A stretch of DNA of 64,000 nucleotides, taken from NCBI RefSeq assembly GCF_944393015.1, contig NZ_CALXYQ010000001.1, positions 62,001 through 126,000 on the forward strand, read 5' to 3'. The stretch is from an uncultured Brachyspira sp. GTDB lineage: Bacteria > Spirochaetota > Brachyspiria > Brachyspirales > Brachyspiraceae. The position numbers and the translations under genes were made by a program. Positions 44,800-54,505 of this stretch are shown here, piece after piece. Below the pieces are notes generated by a model. It was not told the origin of the DNA. It saw nothing but the letters and a program-made list of their open reading frames with translations, and did no database searches. The number at the start of each line of letters is the position of its first letter. The stretch's first letter is position 1.

Positions 44800-45522
44800 T
44801 TACTGAGCTGCAGTATCAGTAGTAGTTGTAGTATTGTTGTTTCCGCCATCTGATGAAGGTTTAATATTTTTTATAGCATCAACAGCAGCTTGTCTAACAA
44901 CAACGAAATATCTTTCATTTTGAGCTAAATCTATCAAATCGCTTAAAGCAGCCTGATCGCCTATTTTACCCAAAGCAACAACAACTTCATAAACTATAGC
45001 TTGAGTTTTAGCCAATCTTAATTGGAAAAGTAAAGCAGCTACACCTTTATTGCTTCCTATTTCACCTAATGCCTGAGCAGCAGCTATAATGTTAGATGTT
45101 TCTTGTTCAGAATATAACATTTGTGATATATATTCTACAGAAGTTTCTGACTTAGCAGCTTTAGCAGCTTGTAAAGCCTGATAACGAACCATAGAATCAG
45201 AATTCTGACTAGAAGGTGCATTTAAACCATAGCTTACATATCTGTTAATTGCTGCCAATAAATTTTCAGAACTAGCACCTTTTTCACTTAAAGCTTTAAA
45301 ACACATAGCTTTAACTTGAGGACTGCCGCTTTCTATAGCTGAAATTAAAAGTTTTTCATCTTGAGCAGCCAATGCATCCACAAAATTTTGAGCTAATTGT
45401 TCTCTTGGCTTATTGCCTGTAGTTCCTGTATCTGTAGTAGTAGTTGTTGTAGTATCTTGAGCAAAAACAGATGATAAAGAAAATGCAAACATTAATGTTA
45501 CGATAAATACTTTCTTGAGCAT
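44800..45522 (-). CDS. Secreted HEAT-repeat protein
   Basis: Starts at the ATG at 45522 behind AAGGGG (the frame extends upstream without a site). Signal peptide KKVFIVTLMFAFSLSSVFA, then a Thr/Asp stretch (DTTTTTTTDTGTT), about four HEAT units (SPQVKAMCFKALSEKGA, IIAAAQALGEIGSNKGVAAL, EVVVALGKIGDQAALSDL) and a second Thr-rich tail (NNTTTTTDTAAQ). Thr tracts on both sides of the fold may be spacers. Periplasmic; function unknown. Confidence 0.86.
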   Translation of the reverse strand: MLKKVFIVTLMFAFSLSSVFAQDTTTTTTTDTGTTGNKPREQLAQNFVDALAAQDEKLLISAIESGSPQVKAMCFKALSEKGASSENLLAAINRYVSYGLNAPSSQNSDSMVRYQALQAAKAAKSETSVEYISQMLYSEQETSNIIAAAQALGEIGSNKGVAALLFQLRLAKTQAIVYEVVVALGKIGDQAALSDLIDLAQNERYFVVVRQAAVDAIKNIKPSSDGGNNNTTTTTDTAAQ

Positions 45523-45802
45523 TATACAACCCCTTAATATATTAACTTCCACTAATAATACTATTATTATTCAATAATTGCAAGTGAATTTAAAAAATTT
45601 ATAAAAAAATAATCATGTATAAAAATACTATATTTTTCATATAATACAAAATTTCTTCTTTAATAATTAATTTTTTAATTATTATTAAATAAATTCTCTA
45701 TATTATCTATTTATCTATTGCAAAAAGATGTATGTGTTTTATAATATATATAAGTAACATAATATATTATAAAATAAAAAATAATAAGGGGGTACTTATC
45801 TT

Positions 45803-46798
45803 ATGAAAAAAATAATTAATGATGTAAATAACATAATATTAGAAGAACTTCAAGGTATGGAAAAAGCATATTCTAATATATTAAAAGTTAATTATGATCC
45901 TATATATGTAACAAGAGCCGGCAAAAACAGTAAAGTATCCCTAGTTTCGGGCGGAGGATCAGGGCATGAACCATTGCATGCAGGATTTGTTGGATATGGT
46001 ATGCTTGACGCGGCTTGTCCAGGAGAAATATTCACCTCACCTACTCCGGATCAAATGGAAGAAGCTGCCAAAGCTATAAATAATGATAAAGGTGTACTAT
46101 TTCTAGTAAAAAATTACACAGGCGATGTTATGAATTTCCAAATGGCTGAAGATTTATGCAAAGCTGATGGTATAGATGCAAGAAGTATTATTATAGATGA
46201 TGATGTATCAGTAAAAAACAGTTTATATACTACAGGAAGAAGAGGAGTCGGAGCAACTGTATTTTTTGAAAAGATATGCGGTGCTTCTGCTGAAAAAGGA
46301 GATAATATAGATAAAGTTTTAGAATATGCTAACTTCTGTAAAGAAAATGCACGTTCTATGGGTATGGCTCTAACTTCATGCACAGTTCCTGCTGTTGGAA
46401 AGCCTACATTTGATATATCTGATAGTGAAATAGAAATGGGTATAGGAATACATGGAGAACCTGGAAGAGAAAGAACAAATATAAAAAAATCTTCTGAAAT
46501 AGCTGAAATAATGATGGAAGCTATATGTTCTGATATACCATACAAAAATGGAGATGAAGTAATTTGTATGGTTAATGGTATGGGTGCCACTCCTTTAATG
46601 GAGCTTTATATATTATATAATGATGTTATAAAAATAGCTGATAAAAAAGGAATAAAAATAGTAAGAAACTTAATAGGTAATTATGTTACCTCTATAGATA
46701 TGGCAGGTGCTTCTATTAGTTTAATGAAAGTAAATGATGATATATTAAAACTTTGGGATTATCCTGTATATACTGCAGCTTTAAGATGGGGTATGTAA
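45803..46798 (+). CDS. dhaK: PTS-dependent dihydroxyacetone kinase, DhaK subunit
   Basis: Binds dihydroxyacetone covalently and transfers phosphate from DhaL-ADP to it. LVSGGGSGHEPLHAG (48-62) and GIGIHGEPG with the substrate-binding His217 are diagnostic, and the C-terminus VYTAALRWGM is typical. 331 aa. AAGGGGGT precedes the ATG at a rather long distance. dhaL follows only after 354 bases, unusual for this operon. Confidence 0.96.
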   Translation: MKKIINDVNNIILEELQGMEKAYSNILKVNYDPIYVTRAGKNSKVSLVSGGGSGHEPLHAGFVGYGMLDAACPGEIFTSPTPDQMEEAAKAINNDKGVLFLVKNYTGDVMNFQMAEDLCKADGIDARSIIIDDDVSVKNSLYTTGRRGVGATVFFEKICGASAEKGDNIDKVLEYANFCKENARSMGMALTSCTVPAVGKPTFDISDSEIEMGIGIHGEPGRERTNIKKSSEIAEIMMEAICSDIPYKNGDEVICMVNGMGATPLMELYILYNDVIKIADKKGIKIVRNLIGNYVTSIDMAGASISLMKVNDDILKLWDYPVYTAALRWGM

Positions 46799-46822
46799 TT
46801 AATTAGATAAATTTAGTATTTC

Positions 46823-46871
46823 ATATAACTAATGAGATTGTAAAAAATTATGGTAATTTCATTAGTTATAT
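46823..46871 (+). other. Long stem-loop in the dhaK-dhaL gap
   Basis: ATATAACTAATGAGATT (46823-46839) pairs with AATTTCATTAGTTATAT (46855-46871) over 17 bp with one G-U. No T run follows, so it is more an mRNA stabiliser or processing site than a terminator. In the rest of the 354-base gap I see a weaker AAGCTA/TAGCTT hairpin (about 46951) and no frame with coding character. Confidence 0.5.
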
Positions 46872-47152
46872 ATAAATACAAGTTTATTATATTAAAAATA
46901 TTAGATATATATAAAAAATTGTGAGAGTTTACTAAATTTATTTAATTATAAAGCTAGTTATAAGAATTGTTAGCTTATAGCAAGTTTACTTAAAAAATAT
47001 TTTCCAAATAAATGCATAACGAGCGAACAATTTTTATTAGCATAATAAAAAATAATTTTTTTGTTATAATTAGAAAATTAAAAAAGCGAGCCTAAGCACT
47101 TAACTTAATTTATTAAATCAAGGCAAGCATAACAACATAAAGGAGATATTTT

Positions 47153-47764
47153 ATGTGTAATAATACAAAAATAAAAGAATGGCTTATTAATCTATCTCTT
47201 GTATATGATGAAAATAAAGATTATCTTACTAAATTGGATGCTGACATAGGAGATGCTGATCATGGAATAAATATAAGCAGAGGTTTTGGTTTCGTTAGAG
47301 ATGCTTTAAAAGATAATGATTCTGCAATATCAGCTATATTCAAACAAACAGCAACTCTTCTTATAAAAAATGTAGGCGGAGCTTCAGGACCTTTGTATGG
47401 TACATTCTTTCTTAATGCCAGCATAGTTTCTGCCAATAAAGAAGAATTAACATTAAAAGATATAACAGAAATTTTTAATAAAGGAACAAATGCCATAGCA
47501 GCACTAGGAAAATCTAAAGAAGGTGAAAAAACTATGCTTGATACATTATTTCCTGCATTAAATGCTATGAAAGAAAATAATGAAAGCATAGAAGATTTTA
47601 AAAACAAAGTATTAATATCAGCAGAAAATGGAATGAAATCAACTATAGATATGGTTGCTACTAAAGGAAGAGCTAGTTATTTAGCTGAAAGGAGTGCAGG
47701 ACATCAAGATCCCGGAGCTACTTCTTCATTTATGATGATAAAAGAATTAATAAATATTTTATAA
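47153..47764 (+). CDS. dhaL: PTS-dependent dihydroxyacetone kinase, DhaL subunit
   Basis: The ADP-carrying subunit that passes phosphate to dihydroxyacetone on DhaK. DADIGDADHGINISRGF (about 28-44) carries the Mg-binding Asp residues, GGASGPLYGTFF is the nucleotide loop, and GRASYLAERSAGHQDPGA is the C-terminal signature. 203 aa. AAAGGAG precedes the ATG, and dhaM follows after 24 bases. Confidence 0.96.
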   Translation: MCNNTKIKEWLINLSLVYDENKDYLTKLDADIGDADHGINISRGFGFVRDALKDNDSAISAIFKQTATLLIKNVGGASGPLYGTFFLNASIVSANKEELTLKDITEIFNKGTNAIAALGKSKEGEKTMLDTLFPALNAMKENNESIEDFKNKVLISAENGMKSTIDMVATKGRASYLAERSAGHQDPGATSSFMMIKELINIL

Positions 47765-47788
47765 AAAATTATATTAAAAGGAATTAAT

Positions 47789-49234
47789 GTGGTTAGTTTA
47801 ATATTTGTTTCACATAGTTATAAACTTGCTAAAATTGCAGCAGAATACATAAAAGAAGTTACTAATATCAATAATGTGGATATATCATTTTCAGGCGGAA
47901 CTGGTGATGATCATAAAGAAATTGGTACGGATGCGGTTGATGTTTTTAATGCTATAGAAAGAGTATATTCCGATGACGGAGTTATAATATTTTGCGATTT
48001 AGGAAGTGCTTTGATAAGTTCTGAACTTGCAATATCTATGCTTGATGAAGAAAAATCAGCAAATGTAAGAATTACTTCAGCACCTTTTATAGAAGGCGGA
48101 ATAAATGCTGCAATACAGTCTTCATTGGGTAAAAATATAGACGAGGTTATTAATGAATCTCTTGAAAGTTTAACTCCAAAAATATCTTATGTTAAAGATA
48201 AAGTTGATTATACTATAAACAATGAAGCATTAGATGATATAGAATTCAAAGATTATGTAAAAGGAGAATATAAGATATTATTAGAAAATGGTTTTCATGC
48301 AAGACCTGTTTTTATGTTTATTAATTTAATAGCTAATTCAAAAAGTGAAGTTTATATTTCTAATAAAACTAAACATAAACCTCCTGTATCTGCTGATAGT
48401 ATCACTAAAGTAACATTATTAAATATAGAATATGGCGATGTAATGGAAATATATGCAAAAGGTCCTGATGCTGATCAAGTTTTAGAAAGATTTGAATATT
48501 TAGTGAATGGAAAATTTGAAACTAAAAAGAAAACTCTTCAGCAAAAAAATATTGATAATAATGCCATTGTAGTTTCAGATGGACATGTAAGCGGTAAAGC
48601 CACTTATATGTATTTTGGTATCAATGTAAAAAAAGAATATATAAAAGATACACAGGTTGAAAAAGATAAATTTAATCAATCAATAGAAAATGTTAAAAAA
48701 GACCTTTTAGAACAAAAAACAATTATAGAAGAAAAAAATCTTCAAAATAATGAATATCTTATTTTTGAAACTTACATATCAATGCTTTTTGATGATTATG
48801 TTTTAAAAGAAGTATATGATTTAATAGATAATAAAAAATATTCTGCAGCTTATTCATACAATAAAGTAATGAGAAATATATTCAAAAGTTTTGACTCTTT
48901 AGATGATGGATACATAAAAGAAAGAAAATATGATATAGAAGATATACTTTATCAAGTTTTAAAATATTTATTAGATATAAAAATTGATATGCCCGAAGAA
49001 GATGATGTAATATTGATAGTAGATAATATATATGCTTCTATTGTAACAGAGATAGGACAAAATATAAAAGGTGTAATTTCTATCAATGGAAGTGCTGTAT
49101 CTCATGCTGCTATACTTTTAAAATCGTTAAATATACCTTATGTTATATATGACTCTGCTATGCAGTTGAAAGGAAAAGATATAGTTATAGATACTAAAAA
49201 TGAGGAAGGTAAAATTATTTATTTAAAAAAATAA
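47789..49234 (+). CDS. dhaM: Dihydroxyacetone kinase phosphotransfer subunit DhaM (EIIA-HPr-EI N-terminal fusion)
   Basis: Relays phosphate from the PTS to DhaL-ADP. Three domains are seen: EIIA-mannose-like (1-130, His9 in FVSHSYKLA), HPr-like (158-245, His170 in NGFHARPV) and a partial enzyme I domain (about 255-481, active His439 in INGSAVSHAAIL). This is the long E. coli-type arrangement. It lacks the EI PEP-binding domain, so it needs general EI. The start is GTG at 47789 behind AAAAGGAA. Confidence 0.94.
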   Translation: MVSLIFVSHSYKLAKIAAEYIKEVTNINNVDISFSGGTGDDHKEIGTDAVDVFNAIERVYSDDGVIIFCDLGSALISSELAISMLDEEKSANVRITSAPFIEGGINAAIQSSLGKNIDEVINESLESLTPKISYVKDKVDYTINNEALDDIEFKDYVKGEYKILLENGFHARPVFMFINLIANSKSEVYISNKTKHKPPVSADSITKVTLLNIEYGDVMEIYAKGPDADQVLERFEYLVNGKFETKKKTLQQKNIDNNAIVVSDGHVSGKATYMYFGINVKKEYIKDTQVEKDKFNQSIENVKKDLLEQKTIIEEKNLQNNEYLIFETYISMLFDDYVLKEVYDLIDNKKYSAAYSYNKVMRNIFKSFDSLDDGYIKERKYDIEDILYQVLKYLLDIKIDMPEEDDVILIVDNIYASIVTEIGQNIKGVISINGSAVSHAAILLKSLNIPYVIYDSAMQLKGKDIVIDTKNEEGKIIYLKK

Positions 49235-49314
49235 TAGCTTTTACTATAATAATTTTATATTGTTTTATAAACATATTACGGGTATATAATTTTATATAAA
49301 ATTTGGAAAAGACA

Positions 49315-49788
49315 ATGAATTTCAATACTATCATCATAGTTGTAATAGTAGCTATAGTAATATTATGGCCTATTATGAAAAAAATAACTAAAAATATCAA
49401 AATAGAAAGTTCAGAAAATATACATATAGCTTGTTTATACGGTGATCTTTCAAAAATTAAGAGATTAATAGCATCTGGTGTTAATATTAATTCCAAAGAC
49501 TTCAGCAATAAAACTCCTTTAATGTATGCCGCTGAAGATGGGGCTATAGAAACTATTGAATATCTTATCAAAAACGGTGCTAATCTAAATGATATAGATG
49601 TAAGAGGAGATACTGCTTTAATAATAGCCGTAAAAAACAATAATATTAAAGCCTCTCAAATGCTTATAGAAAATGGTGCAGATTTAAGAATAAAAAATGA
49701 AGATAATAAAGATGCACTTAATATAGCTCAAGATTTAGGATGCAAAGAAATTGCCGAGTTTATAGAAAATAAAAGAGAAGATATATAA
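49315..49788 (+). CDS. Membrane-anchored ankyrin-repeat protein
   Basis: An N-terminal helix (FNTIIIVVIVAIVILWPIM) is followed by about four ankyrin repeats (ENIHIACLYGDLSKIKRL, NKTPLMYAAEDGAIETIEY, GDTALIIAVKNNNIKASQML). The ATG at 49315 gives 157 aa; an in-frame TTG at 49303 is an alternative. Lies after dhaM but separated by about 80 bases. Confidence 0.84.
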   Translation: MNFNTIIIVVIVAIVILWPIMKKITKNIKIESSENIHIACLYGDLSKIKRLIASGVNINSKDFSNKTPLMYAAEDGAIETIEYLIKNGANLNDIDVRGDTALIIAVKNNNIKASQMLIENGADLRIKNEDNKDALNIAQDLGCKEIAEFIENKREDI

Positions 49789-49819
49789 AATACCTTCTCT
49801 AATATTAAAATTCTATTTA

Positions 49820-50059
49820 TTAATTATTATTATTGCTCCTTGTTATATTTGTAGATCCGCATATCGGACAATGTGATACTGAATCTTCAATTATATCATC
49901 AATTTGAGAAATATCATCATCTTCTGATATATTAATTTCTTTATCATCTACTGCCCAAAAATTAGAACAATCTTTGCAGTAGAAATGTATTAAATATTCT
50001 CTATAGGTTGGATAATTACCTTCTATTTTTCTATATCCATCTATAATGTTATGAGCCAT
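49820..50059 (-). CDS. Small zinc-ribbon protein (79 aa)
   Basis: Paired Cys motifs YCKDCSNFW (27-35) and HCPICGSTN (63-71) are separated by an acidic loop (EDDDISQIDDIIED). No signal peptide. AAAGGAGGAAC precedes the ATG, a very good ribosome-binding site. Probably a cytoplasmic zinc-binding protein; partner unknown. Confidence 0.78.
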   Translation of the reverse strand: MAHNIIDGYRKIEGNYPTYREYLIHFYCKDCSNFWAVDDKEINISEDDDISQIDDIIEDSVSHCPICGSTNITRSNNNN

Positions 50060-50265
50060 AGTTCCTCCTTTTACTGTATCTTAAAAGAATTTAATATTTT
50101 TTTACAAAAAGTCAATATTTTTTTTGTAAATTATTTTTTATAAAATTATAATCAAAATTTATTTAAAATTGTAAAAAAAATAATATTGTTTATAAATAAT
50201 ATTTTACATAAAAAAAATATATAAGTTTTAATATTACAAAAGGATTTCAAAAATAGGAGAAGCGT

Positions 50266-50703
50266 ATGACAAAAAAATTAAAACTTTTCATCTCTATAGC
50301 ATCTTTAATGATGATTTCAAGTTTAGTTTTAACAGCAGAGGATATGCCTATACAAGCTAATCAATTACCTAAAAATGCTCAAACTTTTGTGAAAACTAAT
50401 TTTCCAAATGATCAAATAGTTTATGCAGAACAGGACAGACAATCATATAAAGTAGAATTGGCTAGCGGTGTAGAAATTGATTTTGACAGACAAGGAAATT
50501 GGACTGATGTATCTGGAAATAACAGACCTATACCTACTCAGTTTATACCTACAGCAGTATTAAAGAGTGTACAAGCAAAATATCCTCAAATTGAAGTTCT
50601 AGAAATAAGCAAAGAATATAATAGCTATAAATTAAAATTAGCAAATAACAGAGAAGTTTATGTATCTAATAACGGACAAATAACAGGCGATAAATTAGAT
50701 TAA
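50266..50703 (+). CDS. PepSY-like (DUF2874) periplasmic protein, tandem copy 1
   Basis: A 145-aa secreted protein: signal peptide KLFISIASLMMISSLVLTA, then two PepSY-like units (QLPKNAQTFVKTNFPNDQIV and AVLKSVQAKYPQIEVLEI). About 85% identical to the next gene in the mature part (QDRQSYKVELASGVEIDF in both), so it is a recent duplication. GGAGAAGCGT precedes the ATG. The 11-bp half-site pattern seen for its paralogues is not clear here. Confidence 0.86.
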   Translation: MTKKLKLFISIASLMMISSLVLTAEDMPIQANQLPKNAQTFVKTNFPNDQIVYAEQDRQSYKVELASGVEIDFDRQGNWTDVSGNNRPIPTQFIPTAVLKSVQAKYPQIEVLEISKEYNSYKLKLANNREVYVSNNGQITGDKLD

Positions 50704-50720
50704 TAGCATAAAAAATCATC

Positions 50721-50758
50721 AAAAAAGCCGGTATATTCATATATGCCGGCTTTTTTAT
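50721..50758 (+). terminator. Terminator between the two PepSY-like genes
   Basis: AAAAAAGCCGGTATAT pairs with ATATGCCGGCTTTTTT; the tandem genes are therefore separate transcription units. Confidence 0.88.
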
Positions 50759-50819
50759 TTATTAAAATTTATTTACAGAATATAAAAATATTTACTTTTT
50801 ATTTACTTTTTAATATTTT

Positions 50820-50882
50820 AAGTAAATTTTATTTAACAATATTGTAAAATAACTTGACAATAAATCTTTTATGTACTATCAT
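50820..50882 (+). promoter_or_regulatory. Promoter with 11-bp-spaced half-sites, like that at 19997
   Basis: GTAAA at 50822, the degenerate TTAAC at 50833 and GTAAA at 50844 are 11 bases apart. TTGACA begins at 50854, ten bases after the last, exactly as at the 20-kb paralogue. TATCAT at 50877 (17-base spacer) is the likely -10. Confidence 0.62.
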
Positions 50883-50915
50883 ATAAGTATAACAAAAAAT
50901 AAAAGGAGTTATTTT

Positions 50916-51353
50916 ATGAGAAAACATTTCAAACAAATTATTTTAGCAGCATCTATAATGATATTGTCTGTAGTTAGTGCTTTTGCTGCTGACATAGCAA
51001 TACAAGCAAATCAGCTTCCAAAAAATGCACAGGACTTTGTAAAAACTAATTTTCCAAATGACAAAATAGTTTATGCCGAACAGGATAGACAATCATACAA
51101 AGTAGAATTAGCTAGCGGTGTAGAAATTGATTTTGACAAACAAGGAAATTGGACTGATGTATCTGGAAATAATCAGCCGATAAATACAAAATTTATACCT
51201 TCTAATATTATAAAAACTGTAGAAGCAAAATACCCTCAAATACCTGTATTAGAAATAAGCAAAGAATATTTAAGCTACAAATTAAAATTAGGTAATAACA
51301 GAGAAGTTTATGTTGATAACAATGGTAAAATTGTAGGAGATAAATTAGACTAA
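50916..51353 (+). CDS. PepSY-like (DUF2874) periplasmic protein, tandem copy 2
   Basis: The ATG at 50916, behind AAAGGAG, gives 145 aa; the frame upstream includes promoter sequence and is not translated. Signal peptide QIILAASIMILSVVSAFAA, then two PepSY-like units as in copy 1, differing mainly in the second (NIIKTVEAKYPQIPVLEI). Has its own promoter and terminator. Confidence 0.87.
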   Translation: MRKHFKQIILAASIMILSVVSAFAADIAIQANQLPKNAQDFVKTNFPNDKIVYAEQDRQSYKVELASGVEIDFDKQGNWTDVSGNNQPINTKFIPSNIIKTVEAKYPQIPVLEISKEYLSYKLKLGNNREVYVDNNGKIVGDKLD

Positions 51354-51367
51354 TAGCAAATAATAAT

Positions 51368-51404
51368 AAGGGCTGGCAATTATTTGTCAGTCCTTATTTT
51401 TATA
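51368..51404. terminator. Terminator after PepSY copy 2
   Basis: AAGGGCTGGCAA pairs with TTGTCAGTCCTT with two weak pairs and runs into TATTTTTAT. It also lies at the 3' end of the convergent transferase gene. Confidence 0.75.
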
Positions 51405-51409
51405 ATAAA

Positions 51410-53164
51410 TCAATTATTTATACATTCATAAAAATATTTTTCTCCTCTGAATAAATCCTGAGATAATATTCTTTGAGCATTATTCTGCTTATACGATAAA
51501 CTGTTTCTATCCATTTCAAGCCTAATTAGTTTTCCATTGTCATTAGTATAAAAGGCATTATAAAATCTGATGATACCGTCTGTTTTATCTTTATATAATA
51601 ATGATATTATAGAATTTGTATAATTAGCACATGTATTTACAGCAACAAACATAGGTATATTCTCTGGAGGAAATCCATTCTCTTCAAATTTATAATATCC
51701 ATTAGTACCATTCCATATTAGCAAAGGGGAAATATCATAAGAATTAAAGAAACATTCTTTTATTGAATGATCTATATTTGAATTATGTATTATAGTTTTT
51801 AAATATGGATACAAATGATCATGTTTAAATATTATTAAAGCATCAGGATATTTTTCTAATATAATATTTTTTGTATCTATTATATCCTTAGCAGTTAATG
51901 CCGAATTCTCCATTGTTTCAACCAATACAGGAATATCTCTTTTATCTATTTTATCCATAAAGCTTTTATTATTTTCGTATACATCTAAATCATTTTCAAC
52001 ATGGCTTCCGGCATGCCCCATAAATGTAAATCCTGTTACAAATATAGGCTTATCAAAATCATTAGTCTTTATATAATTTTTTATATTTGTAAGTCCCAAT
52101 TTAAATACAACTTCATCTATACCTATATTAGGAAACAATGCATCAAGATAATATGTTACATCCGATTCCTCTAAAGCTATAGTATGATACCCATTTTCTT
52201 TCATTAAATAAGGCAAAGCTGTATATATAGGAGTTTTTTGTTTTTTAGGAAATATAGGAGAAGTTCCTGTAAGTCCTGAAGTTCTAGCGAATAAACTTCC
52301 ATAACCATCATTAGGTCCTACTTTAGTGGAATTGCTTGCCCATTCTCTATATTCTTTAGGAAAAGGGTCTTTATCCATCAAAGGCAGAAAATGTTCATAA
52401 TCATAAAAAGATTCTAAAAATATTACAAATACATCTCTCTTTTTATCGCAATCATAAGAAAGCATTAAATGCGATATATCTCTTTTACTCTGTGCTTCTT
52501 TTAATATATTAACTGCTTCTTGTACGCTTTCTATATCTGAATCTACTTTCATAAATTTATCATAAGAAATTCTATAACTTATAGTATTAATGATTCCATA
52601 CTTATTCGCTATATTAATATAATCAACATATATAGAATCCATTTTTACATTTCTAAAAAATGATATATAAGTTACAGCAGCAACTATTAAAGTCATTATA
52701 ACAGCTTTCTTAACATTTACCATATACATCCTAATCAATCTATATATAAAATACAAAGCATAAGCAAACAAAAGTCCGAAATATAAAGTTGTTGCAAATA
52801 TCGTTATGATTTTCATATATAGAGGAAGTACTTCTATAAGTGAAGGATATAAATCCGGCATATCAGTAAAGAATAAAGGCTTAGCTTCTATAGTAATTCC
52901 AAGCGGCTCTATGGCAAAAAAAGAAAATACTGCAACTATTATAAAAAAGTAAGAAATATAATTATTTTTATCAGATAGTATATATGATATTATAGAAAAT
53001 AAATAAATATACAATATGTCAATAATACTGAAATTCATTTTCATTACTGAAAACATTGGAAATAATAACTGAGTTATAGAATAATAAAGCAAAACTATTA
53101 ATAATAAAGAAATTAAATAAAAGCTATTATTTTTTAATTTTATATTTTTCATAAATAAGTCCAT
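51410..53164 (-). CDS. Membrane sulfatase-family protein, LTA-synthase-like
   Basis: A 584-aa alkaline phosphatase superfamily protein. Five membrane helices fill the first 165 residues; the rest is a periplasmic sulfatase-like domain with FVIFLESFYDYEHF (metal-binding Glu), a SGLTGTSP region and IIFKHDHLYPYL (metal-binding Asp/His). This layout fits phosphoglycerol or phosphoethanolamine transferases that decorate lipids or glycans; a spirochaete has no lipoteichoic acid, so the acceptor is unknown. The start is uncertain (ATG at 53164 or 53152, no good ribosome-binding site). Confidence 0.82.
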   Translation of the reverse strand: MDLFMKNIKLKNNSFYLISLLLIVLLYYSITQLLFPMFSVMKMNFSIIDILYIYLFSIISYILSDKNNYISYFFIIVAVFSFFAIEPLGITIEAKPLFFTDMPDLYPSLIEVLPLYMKIITIFATTLYFGLLFAYALYFIYRLIRMYMVNVKKAVIMTLIVAAVTYISFFRNVKMDSIYVDYINIANKYGIINTISYRISYDKFMKVDSDIESVQEAVNILKEAQSKRDISHLMLSYDCDKKRDVFVIFLESFYDYEHFLPLMDKDPFPKEYREWASNSTKVGPNDGYGSLFARTSGLTGTSPIFPKKQKTPIYTALPYLMKENGYHTIALEESDVTYYLDALFPNIGIDEVVFKLGLTNIKNYIKTNDFDKPIFVTGFTFMGHAGSHVENDLDVYENNKSFMDKIDKRDIPVLVETMENSALTAKDIIDTKNIILEKYPDALIIFKHDHLYPYLKTIIHNSNIDHSIKECFFNSYDISPLLIWNGTNGYYKFEENGFPPENIPMFVAVNTCANYTNSIISLLYKDKTDGIIRFYNAFYTNDNGKLIRLEMDRNSLSYKQNNAQRILSQDLFRGEKYFYECINN

Positions 53165-53251
53165 TTTAAAAAATTAAAATATCAACTAAATATTATATAA
53201 TATATATTTTTTTATACAATTATTTTTTATTATATGAAAAATACACAATAA

Positions 53252-54478
53252 TTAATTTCTTTCCTTTCCTATATAAAATAAATCTTTTTTTGAGTAACTT
53301 TTATAAAGATTCATTATCTGAAGCATCAATCCTATTTCTATACAGTTTTCATCTACATCGAATAATCCATTATGTGCTTTATGAGTTATTCCTTTCTTTT
53401 CATTTCTTGAACCTACATAAAAAAATGCTCCGGGTTTGTTCTGAACAAAAAAAGAAAAATCTTCAGCACCTAAAGAAGGATTTAATTCTAATATTTTATT
53501 TTCACCCAAAAACTCAAAAGCATTATCTCTTACAATATTAGATGCATCTTTCCAATTCACAAGAGATGCAAAATAAACAGTTTCTATAAACTCAGCATCT
53601 CCATCAAAAGAATTAGCTGTAAACTTTATAATCTTTTTTATTCTTGACTTTACCTTATTCATAATGCTTTCTTTTAAAGCTCTTATAGTACCTGTGATTT
53701 CAACATAATCGCATATTATATTTGTAGCTGTTCCTCCATGAATTGTCCCCACTGTAATGACTGCACTATCCTCTGCAGCTATATTCCTGCTTATTACAGT
53801 TTGTAAATCATTTATTATTTTTGATGCAATAACTATAGCATCCACACCGCCTGCAGGATTAGCACCATGACTGCTTTTCCCATAAACTTTTATTATAAAA
53901 TCTAGGCAGCTTGCATTAACTATATTATCATTTATCTGTATATATCCAATATCAGCATTAGATGAAACATGAAGCCCATATATAACATTAACATTTTCTA
54001 AGGCATTCTCTTTTATCATGCGTAAAGCCCCGCCTGTAGTTTCTTCCGCAGGCTGAAATATTAATCTCACATTACAAGGAGGTATAATTTTTTCTTTATT
54101 GTCATTATTATTTGAAAATATATTTGCTATACCCATATTAATAGCTGTATGCACATCATGTCCGCAAGCATGACAAATACCTTTATTTTTAGAAGAATAA
54201 TCACAATATTTTAAATCCTCTATAGGAAGTGCATCAATATCTGCCCTAAAAGCAACAGTAAAACTTTTATCAATGCCTTCAATATCAGCTATAATGCCTG
54301 TACCTGCCACTTTTGTTCTATGCTTTATATTATGAAATGTTAAATATTTAGATACTATATCCATAGTTCTAAACTCTTCATTCGATAATTCAGGATGAGA
54401 ATGTATATCCTCTCTTATATTTATCAATTCTTTTTTAATGCTTTTTATTTTATTTTTTATTAAATCCAATTCTTTCAT
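53252..54478 (-). CDS. M20-family metallopeptidase / amidohydrolase
   Basis: A 408-aa zinc hydrolase of the HipO/N-acyl-amino-acid amidohydrolase type. Metal-site stretches are ACGHDVHTAINMG, FQPAEETTGGA and LGAEDFSFFVQNKPG; the dimerisation insert has GKSSHGANPAGGVDAI. Removes an acyl or amino group from small amides; which one is not determinable. It lies upstream of nothing obviously related; the HAD genes are behind it on the same strand. Confidence 0.9.
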   Translation of the reverse strand: MKELDLIKNKIKSIKKELINIREDIHSHPELSNEEFRTMDIVSKYLTFHNIKHRTKVAGTGIIADIEGIDKSFTVAFRADIDALPIEDLKYCDYSSKNKGICHACGHDVHTAINMGIANIFSNNNDNKEKIIPPCNVRLIFQPAEETTGGALRMIKENALENVNVIYGLHVSSNADIGYIQINDNIVNASCLDFIIKVYGKSSHGANPAGGVDAIVIASKIINDLQTVISRNIAAEDSAVITVGTIHGGTATNIICDYVEITGTIRALKESIMNKVKSRIKKIIKFTANSFDGDAEFIETVYFASLVNWKDASNIVRDNAFEFLGENKILELNPSLGAEDFSFFVQNKPGAFFYVGSRNEKKGITHKAHNGLFDVDENCIEIGLMLQIMNLYKSYSKKDLFYIGKERN

Positions 54479-54505
54479 AATATAACTTTTTTACTAATTA
54501 ATTTA

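Noticed and set aside
50871-50915. Longer N-terminus for PepSY copy 2
   Set aside because: This stretch holds the predicted -10 box and AAAGGAG; the signal peptide begins cleanly at 50916.
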